Assembly (NCBI RefSeq): GCF_003325355.1
Contig: NZ_CP030850.1
Location: 5,635,501 to 5,699,500 of the forward strand
Length of the DNA stretch: 64,000 bases
DNA from: Runella rosea
GTDB taxonomy: Bacteria > Bacteroidota > Bacteroidia > Cytophagales > Spirosomataceae
Reading direction: 5' to 3'
In this document: positions 1-8,768 of the stretch, piece by piece
How positions within the stretch are numbered: position 1 is the stretch's first letter
Layout of the letters: each line of letters opens with the position of its first letter
Translations under genes and position numbers: made by a program
The notes under the pieces: model-generated
Databases searched by the model: none
The model's input: only the letters and a program-made list of their open reading frames with translations
What the model was told of the DNA's origin: nothing

Positions 1-1246
1 AATTTCCGTCGCCGTGCCAGCCTTCAATAATTCCATCGGGTTTTTGGAAATTCCAAAGTACTTTTATCTCGCTTTCGAGCCAGTCTTTGACGCTCGGAAT
101 CGGCTCTCTCAGGTATAAATTCAGGGTTCCTTCGATGGCGTCGGCGTAGCCGTCGGCACTGCCGTTTTCCCAGTCATGGTTACGGTAATTGGCTGAAAGC
201 GAGCTGAGTGCTTTCAGCGTTGCTTCTCGGTAAGCAACTACTCCGTCAATCATGTAGACGGTATAAAAGGCGTTGAGTGTATAGCCAAAATTGTCGGCGA
301 TTCGTTTTTGTACTATCTCACCCGTCAGCGGATTTACCTCATCGTAAAAAAGCCCGTGTTCATTGCGGCCGGTGGCCAAAATGGTATTGAGCATTTCGTG
401 CAAATACGGTTGCCACTGCTTCTTTTTGGCGGGATTAGCCGTATTGACAACGGCATACATTTCAACCAAGCCCGCCACAATTTCGCAACCGTGGTCGCGC
501 AGACGCAGGCGAGAGAGGGTCCGCGTAGGCAAATGGGCATCGCTTAAATAATAATCACCGATTTGAATGCCCCACGCCAGCCATTTGGGGTTTTTGGTGA
601 GCCAATACATCCGTGCCAGTACTTGCAACAAATCCCCGCCCACTTCCACGACGGCGCTGTTGCCAAAGAAATTTCCTTTAATTTGAGTCGGAACGTCCAC
701 GATTTTGTCAAGGTCTTCCAAAATGCCCAGCATCCGCTCTGACCACGGACTGGGGCCGAGCCATTCGGTGAGGGGCACTAGCCCGTCTTTCATGTATTCT
801 GCACTGCCAAATACAATTTGGGAGGTGTCAATTGTACTTTTTTCAAAGCCTTTTTTACAAAAAGAGTAAGTGTCTGGCAGGCGGCCTATGCGCGATGTTA
901 GTCGGGTTTCGGCGGCGAGCATTTCGCGCATTTTTCCTTCAAAAAGCGGCTTATCTAGCATCGCGGCGGTCATGACCATAAACGGGTAATTATCGGCCGC
1001 AGCGTCCCAAGCGTTCCAAATGCAGGTACTTTCTTTTAGATTACGCGGAATAAGGCCCGTAGCGGGGTCGGCTTTTGTGAGCCAGCCCAACAAAAAACGG
1101 TGACTCCGACGAAAGGCTTCATTGGCGGCTTGGCCGTTGGTGAGGGCTTGCTCAAAATTTACTTTTTCTTGCGATGTAAATGGTGCTTGAGCAAAGCCCA
1201 CAACTGAGACAAGGATGAAAAGCAGAAATAAGAGACAGGGCTTCAT
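1..1246 (-). CDS. Secreted alpha/alpha-barrel-like hypothetical protein (C-terminus outside window)
   Basis: The reading frame is open from an ATG at 1244-1246 to the left edge, giving about 415 residues without a stop. It begins with a clear signal peptide (MKPCLLFLLFILVSVVGFAQ). The body is rich in aromatic and helical segments (for example CIWNAWDAAADNYPF and WLTKNPKWLAWGIQIGDYY), as in six-hairpin (alpha/alpha)6 glycosidase or lyase folds. I do not recognise a specific family, so this is a fold-level inference only. It is divergent from the YHS gene and separated by it from the PUL, so membership in the PUL is not shown. The C-terminus is missing only because the window ends. Confidence 0.7.
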   Translation of the reverse strand, partial: MKPCLLFLLFILVSVVGFAQAPFTSQEKVNFEQALTNGQAANEAFRRSHRFLLGWLTKADPATGLIPRNLKESTCIWNAWDAAADNYPFMVMTAAMLDKPLFEGKMREMLAAETRLTSRIGRLPDTYSFCKKGFEKSTIDTSQIVFGSAEYMKDGLVPLTEWLGPSPWSERMLGILEDLDKIVDVPTQIKGNFFGNSAVVEVGGDLLQVLARMYWLTKNPKWLAWGIQIGDYYLSDAHLPTRTLSRLRLRDHGCEIVAGLVEMYAVVNTANPAKKKQWQPYLHEMLNTILATGRNEHGLFYDEVNPLTGEIVQKRIADNFGYTLNAFYTVYMIDGVVAYREATLKALSSLSANYRNHDWENGSADGYADAIEGTLNLYLREPIPSVKDWLESEIKVLWNFQKPDGIIEGWHGDGN

Positions 1247-1518
1247 GAAGGAGGTTTTAGGCATATTTATAAAAGCATAAAAGGGGAGCAATTTAATGTT
1301 GTAATCTAAGGGCTGCCTATTTTAGCCTAAATACTTCACAATGCTCTCTCTAGTTGAATCCCTGCCTTTAACTGAATGTTTATGGCTTGCCTCTCGTGGT
1401 TTATGTGCAAAAAACTCCTTCGCAACCAATAATGTGAATGAGTGTCGCATAGCCGACAATTTACTTTTTTTATTCCTGCAAACTTTGGGGTGTTGTTTAA
1501 AACTAAAAGCAAAAACAC

Positions 1519-1962
1519 ATGAAAAAGTTAGCAGGAAGTATTATTGTTTTGTTGGTGTTATCAATTCAACTGCAAGCGCAAAAATCAGAAATTTTCGTCA
1601 AAGACAGTGTCGCGGTCAGAGGCTATGATGTAGTGGCGTATTTCACCCAATCGGCCCCTGTGAAAGGCAATTCAGAGTTTGTTTACGTTTGGAAAGGTGG
1701 TAAATGGTACTTTGCCAACCGCGAAAATCAGGAAGCTTTCAAAGCTTCTCCTGAAAAGTATGCTCCGCAATACGGCGGCTATTGTGCGTACGGCACAGCG
1801 GGAGGCTATAAGGCCCCCACTGACCCCGATGCTTGGACCGTAAGTGACGGAAAATTGTATCTTAATTACAACAAAAAAGTGATGGAGAATTGGCGTAAAG
1901 ACCAAGCTAACTTTATTGACAAAGCCAATAAAAACTGGCCAACCGTCAAACTTCAGGAATGA
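1519..1962 (+). CDS. Exported YHS domain protein
   Basis: This 147-residue protein has an N-terminal signal peptide ending near LQAQ (residue 21). A YHS-type core follows: AVRGYDVVAYF, then KWYFANRENQEAFKASPEKY, then APQYGGYCAYG. YHS domains are small modules often tied to metal (copper or heavy metal) handling; here the single domain fills the protein, so it is probably a periplasmic metal-binding or sensing protein. It stands alone on the plus strand and converges on the BNR_4 gene with only 12 bp between the stops. The exact metal cannot be read from the sequence. Confidence 0.85.
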   Translation: MKKLAGSIIVLLVLSIQLQAQKSEIFVKDSVAVRGYDVVAYFTQSAPVKGNSEFVYVWKGGKWYFANRENQEAFKASPEKYAPQYGGYCAYGTAGGYKAPTDPDAWTVSDGKLYLNYNKKVMENWRKDQANFIDKANKNWPTVKLQE

Positions 1963-1974
1963 GTGAGGAATGGT

Positions 1975-3459
1975 TTATGGATTCACCCGAATTGGCTTTT
2001 CAAGTTCATTTTTCATTTGACGCGGCAGACGAAATACTTCGCCCTTTTTGGTAGAAAAATACAACGATGACTCCGAAGGCTGCCGTGCGTGACCATCGGC
2101 CCAAAAAGCGTAAAAATCGGGATGTACATTCTGCGGACGTCGTACGTAGGAATGATTGAAGGCGCTGTTTGGGGTCAGATTAATCTGTTTTTGCCACGTT
2201 TTGCCTTGGTTTTTGCTGATCCAAACCGCCACTTCGCCGCCCGTCCCGTAGGGCTGAGGGCCTGTTTCGGTGGGGCCGATGATTTTCCAAGTGGTAGGGT
2301 TTTCGACGTATACAGAACCCATGTCGTAGTTGTGGTCGGCGGTCGTCACGGGGTTGATTTCCCACGTTTTGCCGTTGAAAAAAGCCACCTGCCACGTGTG
2401 CGGCCCTTGACTTGGGCCAGGGTCCGGGCCTTTGCTGGTGACAAACAAAATAATCGGTCGTCCTTTGGTGTCGTAGGTGAGGTCGTTGATGTAGACATTC
2501 AGGCCCGCCGAACGGTATTCTTTCACTAGCCCACCGTTTTGGGGAGTAGATAGGGGCAAAGTTAGTTTTTCGCCTTTGGCGTTTTGCCAACTTTGTCCGA
2601 AATCGTTGGTTTCTACATAATACAAATTGGTGCGGTAATCCAGACCTGCGCCTTTTTCGGTATCGGGGTGCATATTGAACGATGTGCCAATTTTGTTGTT
2701 CCACTGCCCGCCCGTTTGGTAGTGCCCTTCTTCAATAGTGCCAATGTCTTTAATATCAGACCATTGAACACCGTCTTTGCTCGTGATGTAGCCAATGGTG
2801 CGACGCGGTTTTTTAGCTCCATATTTCAAGATTCCCCGCTCATAGTGGGTCATCAGATGAAAGAAGCCTTTACCGTTTTGGTAGAAACTTTGCAGGTACG
2901 AGAAGTTATCAAAAGGCAGTTGTTTGCCGTTTTTGAAATACGTTGCCTCGATTTTGTCAAAAGCACTGATGTCGTACGGCTTCCGACTGCGGTGGGTATA
3001 CGAAGGACGTTCGACGCCGTGGGAGGTCGAAAACAACCAAAGATACCCTTGGGCGTCGATGTTGAGCACGGGGTTGTCGTGGGCGTCGTCGGTGGCTTTA
3101 TTGAGCACAACGGTCGGGCGGGCTACTTGGCCCGTGCTATGGTCAAAGTATGAAATTTCGTGCAAAAGACTGGGTTTGGGGTCTTTGGATGCACCTCCAA
3201 AGCAAAAGAACGTCTTTTTGACTTCGGGACTGTAGACTGAAAATGGACTGTGGTTGGCGGGGTAGGTACCGAGTCCGCCGCTATATTTATGGACGTATTC
3301 GTTGTCGAGTTTACCGATGTGGTACCAAATTCCGCGAAATCCGTCGTCTGTTTGGTTGAGGGTTTGCGCCTGTAAGACTGAGGTTGACAGGAACGTCGGC
3401 AAAAACGTCGGTAGGGTTTGAAACCCTGCCGACGTTAGCAATAAAAGCCATTTTTTCAT
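1975..3459 (-). CDS. Secreted BNR_4 family beta-propeller protein, possible uronate-polysaccharide lyase
   Basis: The 494-residue product has the BNR_4 (PF15892) signature: DDGFRGIWYHIGK near the mature N-terminus, then VYSPEVKKTFFCFGG, NPVLNIDAQGYLW and HGVERPSYTHRS. BNR_4 proteins are predicted beta-propellers, and some (PL42-type) are L-rhamnose-alpha-1,4-glucuronate lyases; assigning that activity here is inference supported by the neighbouring lyase-like and GH88 genes. The signal peptide is odd: residues 9-27 (TSAGFQTLPTFLPTFLSTS) are encoded by a 33-bp palindromic repeat and a partial copy of it (3391-3436). It is the last gene of the minus-strand PUL run, 66 bp after the heparinase-like gene at 3526-5412. 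Confidence 0.75.
   Translation of the reverse strand: MKKWLLLLTSAGFQTLPTFLPTFLSTSVLQAQTLNQTDDGFRGIWYHIGKLDNEYVHKYSGGLGTYPANHSPFSVYSPEVKKTFFCFGGASKDPKPSLLHEISYFDHSTGQVARPTVVLNKATDDAHDNPVLNIDAQGYLWLFSTSHGVERPSYTHRSRKPYDISAFDKIEATYFKNGKQLPFDNFSYLQSFYQNGKGFFHLMTHYERGILKYGAKKPRRTIGYITSKDGVQWSDIKDIGTIEEGHYQTGGQWNNKIGTSFNMHPDTEKGAGLDYRTNLYYVETNDFGQSWQNAKGEKLTLPLSTPQNGGLVKEYRSAGLNVYINDLTYDTKGRPIILFVTSKGPDPGPSQGPHTWQVAFFNGKTWEINPVTTADHNYDMGSVYVENPTTWKIIGPTETGPQPYGTGGEVAVWISKNQGKTWQKQINLTPNSAFNHSYVRRPQNVHPDFYAFWADGHARQPSESSLYFSTKKGEVFRLPRQMKNELEKPIRVNP
3404..3436. repeat. 33-bp palindromic repeat inside a signal-peptide coding region
   Basis: The left arm AACGTCGGTAGGGTTT (3404-3419) pairs with the right arm AAACCCTGCCGACGTT (3421-3436) across one central base, with a single mismatch. 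The same architecture, with identical 8-base outer ends, occurs at 46958-46990. A further half copy, AACGTCGG, sits at 3392-3399. On the minus strand the hairpin is followed by TTTTTG, so it resembles a terminator, yet it is translated as part of the BNR_4 signal peptide. Confidence 0.85.
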
Positions 3460-3525
3460 GAATTAATTAGGGTTGGGAGAGCATTCGTTAGGTGGGCTCG
3501 GATGATTGCTGTATTTTATGATAAA

Positions 3526-5412
3526 TCACTTTTTCCAATCGTTCAATGATGGAATTTTCGTCTCTTTATTAACCGAAACGCCTTCGGGAATCAGCAATAC
3601 ATTGATGGTGTTTTTTGTATTGGCAGGTAGATTGATTTCAAACTCCACGAGCGTTGCACCTGGATTGGGTGCATCGTAATCGTGTGTAGGCTGAGCCAGT
3701 CGGGTTTTGAGTGTGGCATTGGCAGGTTCGCCTACTTTCAGTTGAAGTTTTTTGCCGTTTTGACTCAATTCGGCCATTCCGTTTTCATTGATGCGCACCT
3801 CGGCGGGGGTGAGCATGACCCATTTTACAGTCGAGGGTTTGTCATTGGTTAAAATTTCATCTTTCACGACCACGTATTGGCCATCCACTATCGCAATGCC
3901 GCGATTGGCGGAGGCAACGGCGTTTTTGTACACCGCGCTCATGTCGGTAATGGCCCCAGTAAAGGCCTGCTTATTGACCGTTCCTGAAAGGGGAGCGTAG
4001 CCTTCCACGCGTTGTAGCTCATTATTGAATGTCAGGGTGCTGTGGGCCATGTTGTTGTATCGGTACACTTCCCAACGTTGGGCGTTTTGACCTTTATCCC
4101 ACAACTTTACGCCTTTTGATTCCAGCGATTCGTACTCCTGCATTCCCAGGTCCATCGACCAACGCTCCCCTAGGGCGTCCATCACAAATGAACCGATGTC
4201 CATGTGGCCGTGGTTGACGGAAGGTGAGCCAGCTTTTAAACCAACGTATATGGCAGAGGGGTCGGTCCAAGACGAGCGCATCATGGCGACGGGGTTTTTG
4301 CCCTTGCCTGCCCAAAGGAGGGCTTTGGGAGCAGTTACTTTTTCAAATTTAATGCCGTTGCCCCAAATCATGGCGGCGGGTAAAATCCGGTCACGGCCCA
4401 TATTGGGCGCTCCATTTTCAAGAATATTTTTGGCGCCGAATAACAACGAAGGGGTATTGGTACGGTTGGCAAACCAGAACACTGCTGGACTTACGCCGCC
4501 CGAGCCGCTGCCTGCGTCGGAATAGTTGAAGGTTTTGCCCGATGTACCGACCATGTGCTGATAATAAGCGGCCGTATTCAAAAAGCCACGCCCGTTTGAC
4601 AAACCGAAATCACTGCCCAGTGCTTTTTGTACGGCACTCAGAAACAGTACGTTGAAGCTCGTTCCGTAGCCCCAGTAGCCGTAGCCTTCGGGATAGGCCC
4701 CGTCGGGGTTGTAGTCTTCCATGGGCAGTTTGATGGACTCAATGGCGCGGTCAATGATTTGCTTCGCCAGCGTTGGATTATCTTCATAAATGGCCAATGC
4801 GCCGTAGGTCATGCCTGCATTGCAGACCTGATTCCAGTTGTGAGAGGCCGTCAGCCAGCTGTTGTATTTTGAATCTAACGACGGTTCAATGCCTTTTTTT
4901 AGAATGGCTTCTTTGAGGATGGGTAAAGAAGATTTTTGCAAATCATTGTACAGCCAATCGTACCCGATGGCCACGGCCATGGTCATTTCGCCCACGTCTA
5001 GGAAGTGCGACGGATTCCAGTCTGAAAACGATGAAACTTTCAATAATTCAGTTTCAGCGCGGTTGAGGTATTTTTGGTCACGGGTGATGCGATACGCGTA
5101 TGAAAGCATGAAAATTCGACGCAGTGCCTCGCGTGATTTGTCGAGCAAACGACGACCGATTTGGATGCGTTCCAACGGCGGTAGGTCGATGATTTTGTCA
5201 CTTTCGACCAAAATTGTTTGGTGAATAGTGGCCCAGTTTTTGTCGGAGTTGATGTTATTCTGAATTCCTTTTTCTTCTCCTTTTAACAACATAATTCGTG
5301 GATGGTCAGGGAGTTTGCTAACATGGCTAAGGTGCTTTAGTTGCGCAAAAGAGGTGGGGTGTACCAGAAGGAAGATTCCGATGAGGTACAAAAAAAAAGG
5401 GACTTTTTTCAT
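3526..5412 (-). CDS. Heparinase II/III family protein, putative polysaccharide lyase
   Basis: The 628-residue product has a signal peptide ending near TSFAQ. An alpha/alpha-toroid N-terminal half follows, with FSDWNPSHFLDVGEM, GYDWLY and HNWNQVCNAGMTYGA; the C-terminal beta-sandwich carries NHGHMDIGSFVMDALGERW. These are the hallmark segments of heparinase II/III-like lyases, where Asn, His and Tyr residues in these motifs support beta-elimination at uronic acids. It is closely paralogous to the protein at 13414-15279 (shared FSDWNPSHFLDV and GYDWLY). Substrate cannot be fixed; with GH88 in the locus, a uronic-acid polymer is likely. The product is probably periplasmic. Confidence 0.85.
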   Translation of the reverse strand: MKKVPFFLYLIGIFLLVHPTSFAQLKHLSHVSKLPDHPRIMLLKGEEKGIQNNINSDKNWATIHQTILVESDKIIDLPPLERIQIGRRLLDKSREALRRIFMLSYAYRITRDQKYLNRAETELLKVSSFSDWNPSHFLDVGEMTMAVAIGYDWLYNDLQKSSLPILKEAILKKGIEPSLDSKYNSWLTASHNWNQVCNAGMTYGALAIYEDNPTLAKQIIDRAIESIKLPMEDYNPDGAYPEGYGYWGYGTSFNVLFLSAVQKALGSDFGLSNGRGFLNTAAYYQHMVGTSGKTFNYSDAGSGSGGVSPAVFWFANRTNTPSLLFGAKNILENGAPNMGRDRILPAAMIWGNGIKFEKVTAPKALLWAGKGKNPVAMMRSSWTDPSAIYVGLKAGSPSVNHGHMDIGSFVMDALGERWSMDLGMQEYESLESKGVKLWDKGQNAQRWEVYRYNNMAHSTLTFNNELQRVEGYAPLSGTVNKQAFTGAITDMSAVYKNAVASANRGIAIVDGQYVVVKDEILTNDKPSTVKWVMLTPAEVRINENGMAELSQNGKKLQLKVGEPANATLKTRLAQPTHDYDAPNPGATLVEFEINLPANTKNTINVLLIPEGVSVNKETKIPSLNDWKK

Positions 5413-5617
5413 TTTTTAAAATGTGTTATGGATAATATTGTACTATAGTTGGAACGCAAAACGAAAGAGGGACATTTTACCGATTTGCAAAAAACAACAA
5501 TAAATAACTCTTTAATAGAAAGCATAAATGTGGAAGATTTACCATAAAAACCAACATTAAACCCGCAGCATACGCAGTTTAAATGTTTTCTCTTTAGAAA
5601 CTGCCCCCGATTTTATT

Positions 5618-6835
5618 CTACACAATTTTTTCGGCCGATTGCCAGATGGATGGGTCATAGTCTATTCCCAATCCTGCACGATTGGGGATGCTCATTTTTC
5701 CATTTGTTAAGCGAATGTCGCTGTGCCAGTTCGGCTTTTTTTCGTTGGGGTTATACACAAATTCCTGTAGACCGTAAAGGTTGGGAATCAAGGCCGCCAC
5801 CTGCCAAAAAGGAGCAATAAGTGGGTCGGCTTTGGGGGTATGCGGTGCAATCCCCACGGCACCGTATTTTTTGGCGATTTCGGCCACTTGCAGCGCCCGT
5901 AATATACCGCCGTTATAGTACATGTCGGGTTGGAGAAGGTCATAGACATTCTCCCGAGCCAAGCGCCGAAAGCGATACAAATTACTGTCTTGCTCACCAC
6001 CAGCCAACACAATTTTAGACAGGGCTTTGGTGACGATTTTCATGCCTTCTTCGTCTTCAAAATTGCAGGGTTCTTCAAAAATGGCTACGCCATTGTCTTC
6101 GAGCAATTTTCCCGCTTCAATGCCTTCGTGCGGGGTGTAAGAGCCATTGGCATCGGCATAAATGATGATTTCATTGCCTAATATTTTACGTAATAAAGGA
6201 ATATATTTTCGGGTTTGGGCGGCATTTTCGGGGGTGTTGACCATGCGTCCGCCTACTTTTATTTTTACCCCTATGGCTCCCGTTATCGTTAGTTTTTCCA
6301 AGAGTTGATTAGCTATTTTTTCGGGATCACCTTCGCGGTTAAAATCAGAAATATAGACAGAGTATTCGTTTCTAACTTGCTTGCCCAGCAATTGATAAAC
6401 AGGTTGTTGAAGAAGTTTTCCCAGCACATCCCATACCGCGATTTCGACGCTGCCAATGCTGTTCCAAAGCGGCATTCCGGCATATTTATAGTTGCTGTTG
6501 AGGCGGTAGGCGTTGTCCACCAATTGGGGTAAATCGCGCGCGTCTTTTCCCACAAAATGCGGCAACACCAGCCCTTTCAGCAAGGAGGTAAGGTGTTGCA
6601 TTCGGTCATTACACTGCGTTATGCCGAGCAGACCGTTTGCCCGCACAACGAGCATCAGTTCTCCCTGCGTTTTGAGGAGTTCAACCGACTCAATCTTAAT
6701 AATTTCGGGAAAGAGGGCTTTCAAGTTGGGTTGAGGCCAATGAGGAAGTTCGTCGGTACCTGACAGGCTCTCAGCGCTTAGCGGAAGGGTCGCAGTCAAA
6801 AGGCTGGTTTTGAGGAAATTACGGCGTGATTGCAT
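5618..6835 (-). CDS. Tat-exported enolase superfamily (mandelate racemase/muconate lactonizing-like) enzyme
   Basis: The 405-residue product begins MQSRRNFLKTSLLTATLPLSA, a twin-arginine signal. The barrel shows the mandelate-racemase subgroup pattern: KIK (K191/K193), YADAN with metal ligand D228, FEEP with E254, GGEQD with E281, and H332 (IAPHTPKAD) paired with D304 (LQPD). All catalytic residues appear intact, so an active sugar-acid dehydratase or epimerase is likely, consistent with processing of uronic or aldonic acids. Enolase-superfamily sugar-acid enzymes are usually cytoplasmic, so the export signal is notable. It lies between the SusC/D-1 pair and the heparinase-like gene, behind a hairpin terminator at 6899-6937. 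Confidence 0.85.
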   Translation of the reverse strand: MQSRRNFLKTSLLTATLPLSAESLSGTDELPHWPQPNLKALFPEIIKIESVELLKTQGELMLVVRANGLLGITQCNDRMQHLTSLLKGLVLPHFVGKDARDLPQLVDNAYRLNSNYKYAGMPLWNSIGSVEIAVWDVLGKLLQQPVYQLLGKQVRNEYSVYISDFNREGDPEKIANQLLEKLTITGAIGVKIKVGGRMVNTPENAAQTRKYIPLLRKILGNEIIIYADANGSYTPHEGIEAGKLLEDNGVAIFEEPCNFEDEEGMKIVTKALSKIVLAGGEQDSNLYRFRRLARENVYDLLQPDMYYNGGILRALQVAEIAKKYGAVGIAPHTPKADPLIAPFWQVAALIPNLYGLQEFVYNPNEKKPNWHSDIRLTNGKMSIPNRAGLGIDYDPSIWQSAEKIV

Positions 6836-6898
6836 GGGTTTGCCTATTTTATGAATGGTTCACAGCTTGCTAACGGTTCAAAGCTCACACAAAACAAA

Positions 6899-6937
6899 CT
6901 GCCAAGGCTTGAAATTGCGAGTAACAAGCCTTGGCAG
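6899..6937 (-). terminator. Hairpin terminator after SusD-1
   Basis: CTGCCAAGGCTTG (6899-6911) pairs perfectly with CAAGCCTTGGCAG (6925-6937) across a 13-nt loop. Reading leftward on the minus strand, the stem is followed by a T-rich stretch (TTTGTTTTGTG). It begins 26 bp after the SusD-1 stop and would separate SusC/D-1 transcripts from the downstream enolase-family gene, fully or partly. Confidence 0.75.
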
Positions 6938-6962
6938 CGTTTGAAAATTATTAATAAATGAA

Positions 6963-8741
6963 TTACTGCCAGCCTGGATTCTGCTTAATGGCTGGGTTTT
7001 CGGCTAGTGAGTTTAGCGGAATAGGCCACAGGTAGTGCTTACTTTCGTCGAAAACTGGGTTGGCAAAATCAGTTCCCTGATAGACGTCGATGTAGGTTTT
7101 CTTTGAAACAGGGTCAACGGAGGTTTTTGCCACCACGCCCGGGTAGCGGGCTTTGGCGGCATCGTCCCATTGCATACCCATGGTAGGAATGGTAAGTTTT
7201 TTACCTTGTTTCCAACGTCTGAGGTCGCCATATCGGAAGCCCTCCATAAACAGCTCAATACGACGCTCACGACGGATTTCGACGATGATGGGCGCTACGC
7301 CGTCGCTGGTGTAACGTGGATCAACGGGTACTTTGTCCAGCATCAGATGCGGCATTTTGACGCGGTCGCGGAGTTTGTTAATGCTGGCATCAAGGTCTCC
7401 TTGGGTGATTTTGCCCAGTTCAGCCTGTGCTTCGGCATAGTTCAGTAAAGCTTCGCCAAAACGCAGGATGATACCTGGGGCTTCTGCCGTGTCAAAGGCT
7501 TTGCCAATCATATCGTCGGCGTTGTAATGCTTGATAATGTGATAGCCTGTTTCGGAGATGTAGCCACCCGCCATACCCAAGATACGTGGATACGTGCGCC
7601 CATCGCCCAAGTGATATTTGTACTTAGCTGCATCGGCAGGGTGAAGCACGGTTTGGCGTAAACGCGGGTCGCGGTTTTCAAATACATCTTCGATTTTGCC
7701 GTCGCCTTTGTAAAGCGGCGACAAAGAAATCGGCAGACCATCAGTACACAAATAATCTTCCACCAAACTCTTGGTAGCACCGCCGGCATACTCAAAATAA
7801 GATTGTACGTGGTTGGTAAATACGCCCAGTTGATACTTGCGCCAGTACAATACTTCAGGGTTGCCAGCGAGGTTCAACACGCGGTGATAGGCGTTATAAT
7901 CGTTTTGTGGATCGCCTGTACTATACAGTCTATACGGGCCTTTGTCCATCAATTCTTTGGCGGCATCGGCGGCCGCTTGTAGCCACTTGTTGGGGTCAGT
8001 GCCGCCATGGTACTTACGCCATGTGCCTTCAAACAAGCATACGCGTGATTTTACCAATAAGGCAGCCCAACGATTGAGTCGTCCTGGCGCACCGCCGTCG
8101 CCCCAGTTGTCGGGTAGTTTGGTGGCAGCAAAATTCAGGTCTTCCAATATTTTTTCCATGGCTTGCTCGCGGGGCATACGGGCGGCAAACAGCTCTTCCG
8201 ACTCGGTATTGAGTTCTTTCTCTACCCACGGCACATCGCCGAATTTGGATACCTTTTCGGCATAAAACCATCCTCTAAACAAACGTGCTTCGGCAATGTA
8301 ACGGTCTTTGATGTTTTGGGCAACGTTGGCTTTACCGTAGTTGGCTAAGCCCACATTACAGGCTCTTACAAAGTTCCAGCCTTTGTAGCCAAACTGTTGT
8401 GGAGCGGCTGGAACAGTGTGCTTGCCGGCGCGTACCTGCTGAAATACCGTGTGGCGGGCGTGGCGCGGGGCCATGTTGTCGGCAAATTCATCCTGAAACC
8501 ATACACTTGCCCAGTGGCTGTCAAACCCGTTGTGGTGCGCCATCAAGATGGGCACGTTGTCGTCGTTGCGGGCCAGATCGTAGATGCTGTTGTTGTACAC
8601 CCGCAAGTCGTTCTCGGTGTTCCAGAAAGTTTCGTTCGTAATTCTATCCAGCGGATAGCGTTCCAAAAATTCGTCATTGCAACCACTTACCACCAAAATG
8701 GTGAAAGCGATTAAGCACGATTTGATTATATTGTTTTTCAT
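6963..8741 (-). CDS. SusD/RagB family glycan-binding lipoprotein (pair 1)
   Basis: The 592-residue product has a lipoprotein signal with acceptor C21 (LVVSGCNDEF). The SusD N-terminal motif FLERYPLDRITNETFWNTE follows, and the typical C-terminal segment PNPGWQ-like ending (AENPAIKQNPGWQ) is present, together with RRERRIELFMEGFRYGDLRRW. SusD proteins bind glycan at the cell surface and cap the SusC transporter. The gene is 27 bp downstream of its SusC partner, so the two are co-transcribed. Length and motifs are normal. Confidence 0.95.
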   Translation of the reverse strand: MKNNIIKSCLIAFTILVVSGCNDEFLERYPLDRITNETFWNTENDLRVYNNSIYDLARNDDNVPILMAHHNGFDSHWASVWFQDEFADNMAPRHARHTVFQQVRAGKHTVPAAPQQFGYKGWNFVRACNVGLANYGKANVAQNIKDRYIAEARLFRGWFYAEKVSKFGDVPWVEKELNTESEELFAARMPREQAMEKILEDLNFAATKLPDNWGDGGAPGRLNRWAALLVKSRVCLFEGTWRKYHGGTDPNKWLQAAADAAKELMDKGPYRLYSTGDPQNDYNAYHRVLNLAGNPEVLYWRKYQLGVFTNHVQSYFEYAGGATKSLVEDYLCTDGLPISLSPLYKGDGKIEDVFENRDPRLRQTVLHPADAAKYKYHLGDGRTYPRILGMAGGYISETGYHIIKHYNADDMIGKAFDTAEAPGIILRFGEALLNYAEAQAELGKITQGDLDASINKLRDRVKMPHLMLDKVPVDPRYTSDGVAPIIVEIRRERRIELFMEGFRYGDLRRWKQGKKLTIPTMGMQWDDAAKARYPGVVAKTSVDPVSKKTYIDVYQGTDFANPVFDESKHYLWPIPLNSLAENPAIKQNPGWQ

Positions 8742-8768
8742 TTGAACTCGCTTTTTAAGTGATTGAAA

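Noticed and set aside
2584-3153. Plus-strand open frame of 189 codons inside the BNR_4 gene
   Set aside because: It is antisense to a recognised family and has no motif of its own.
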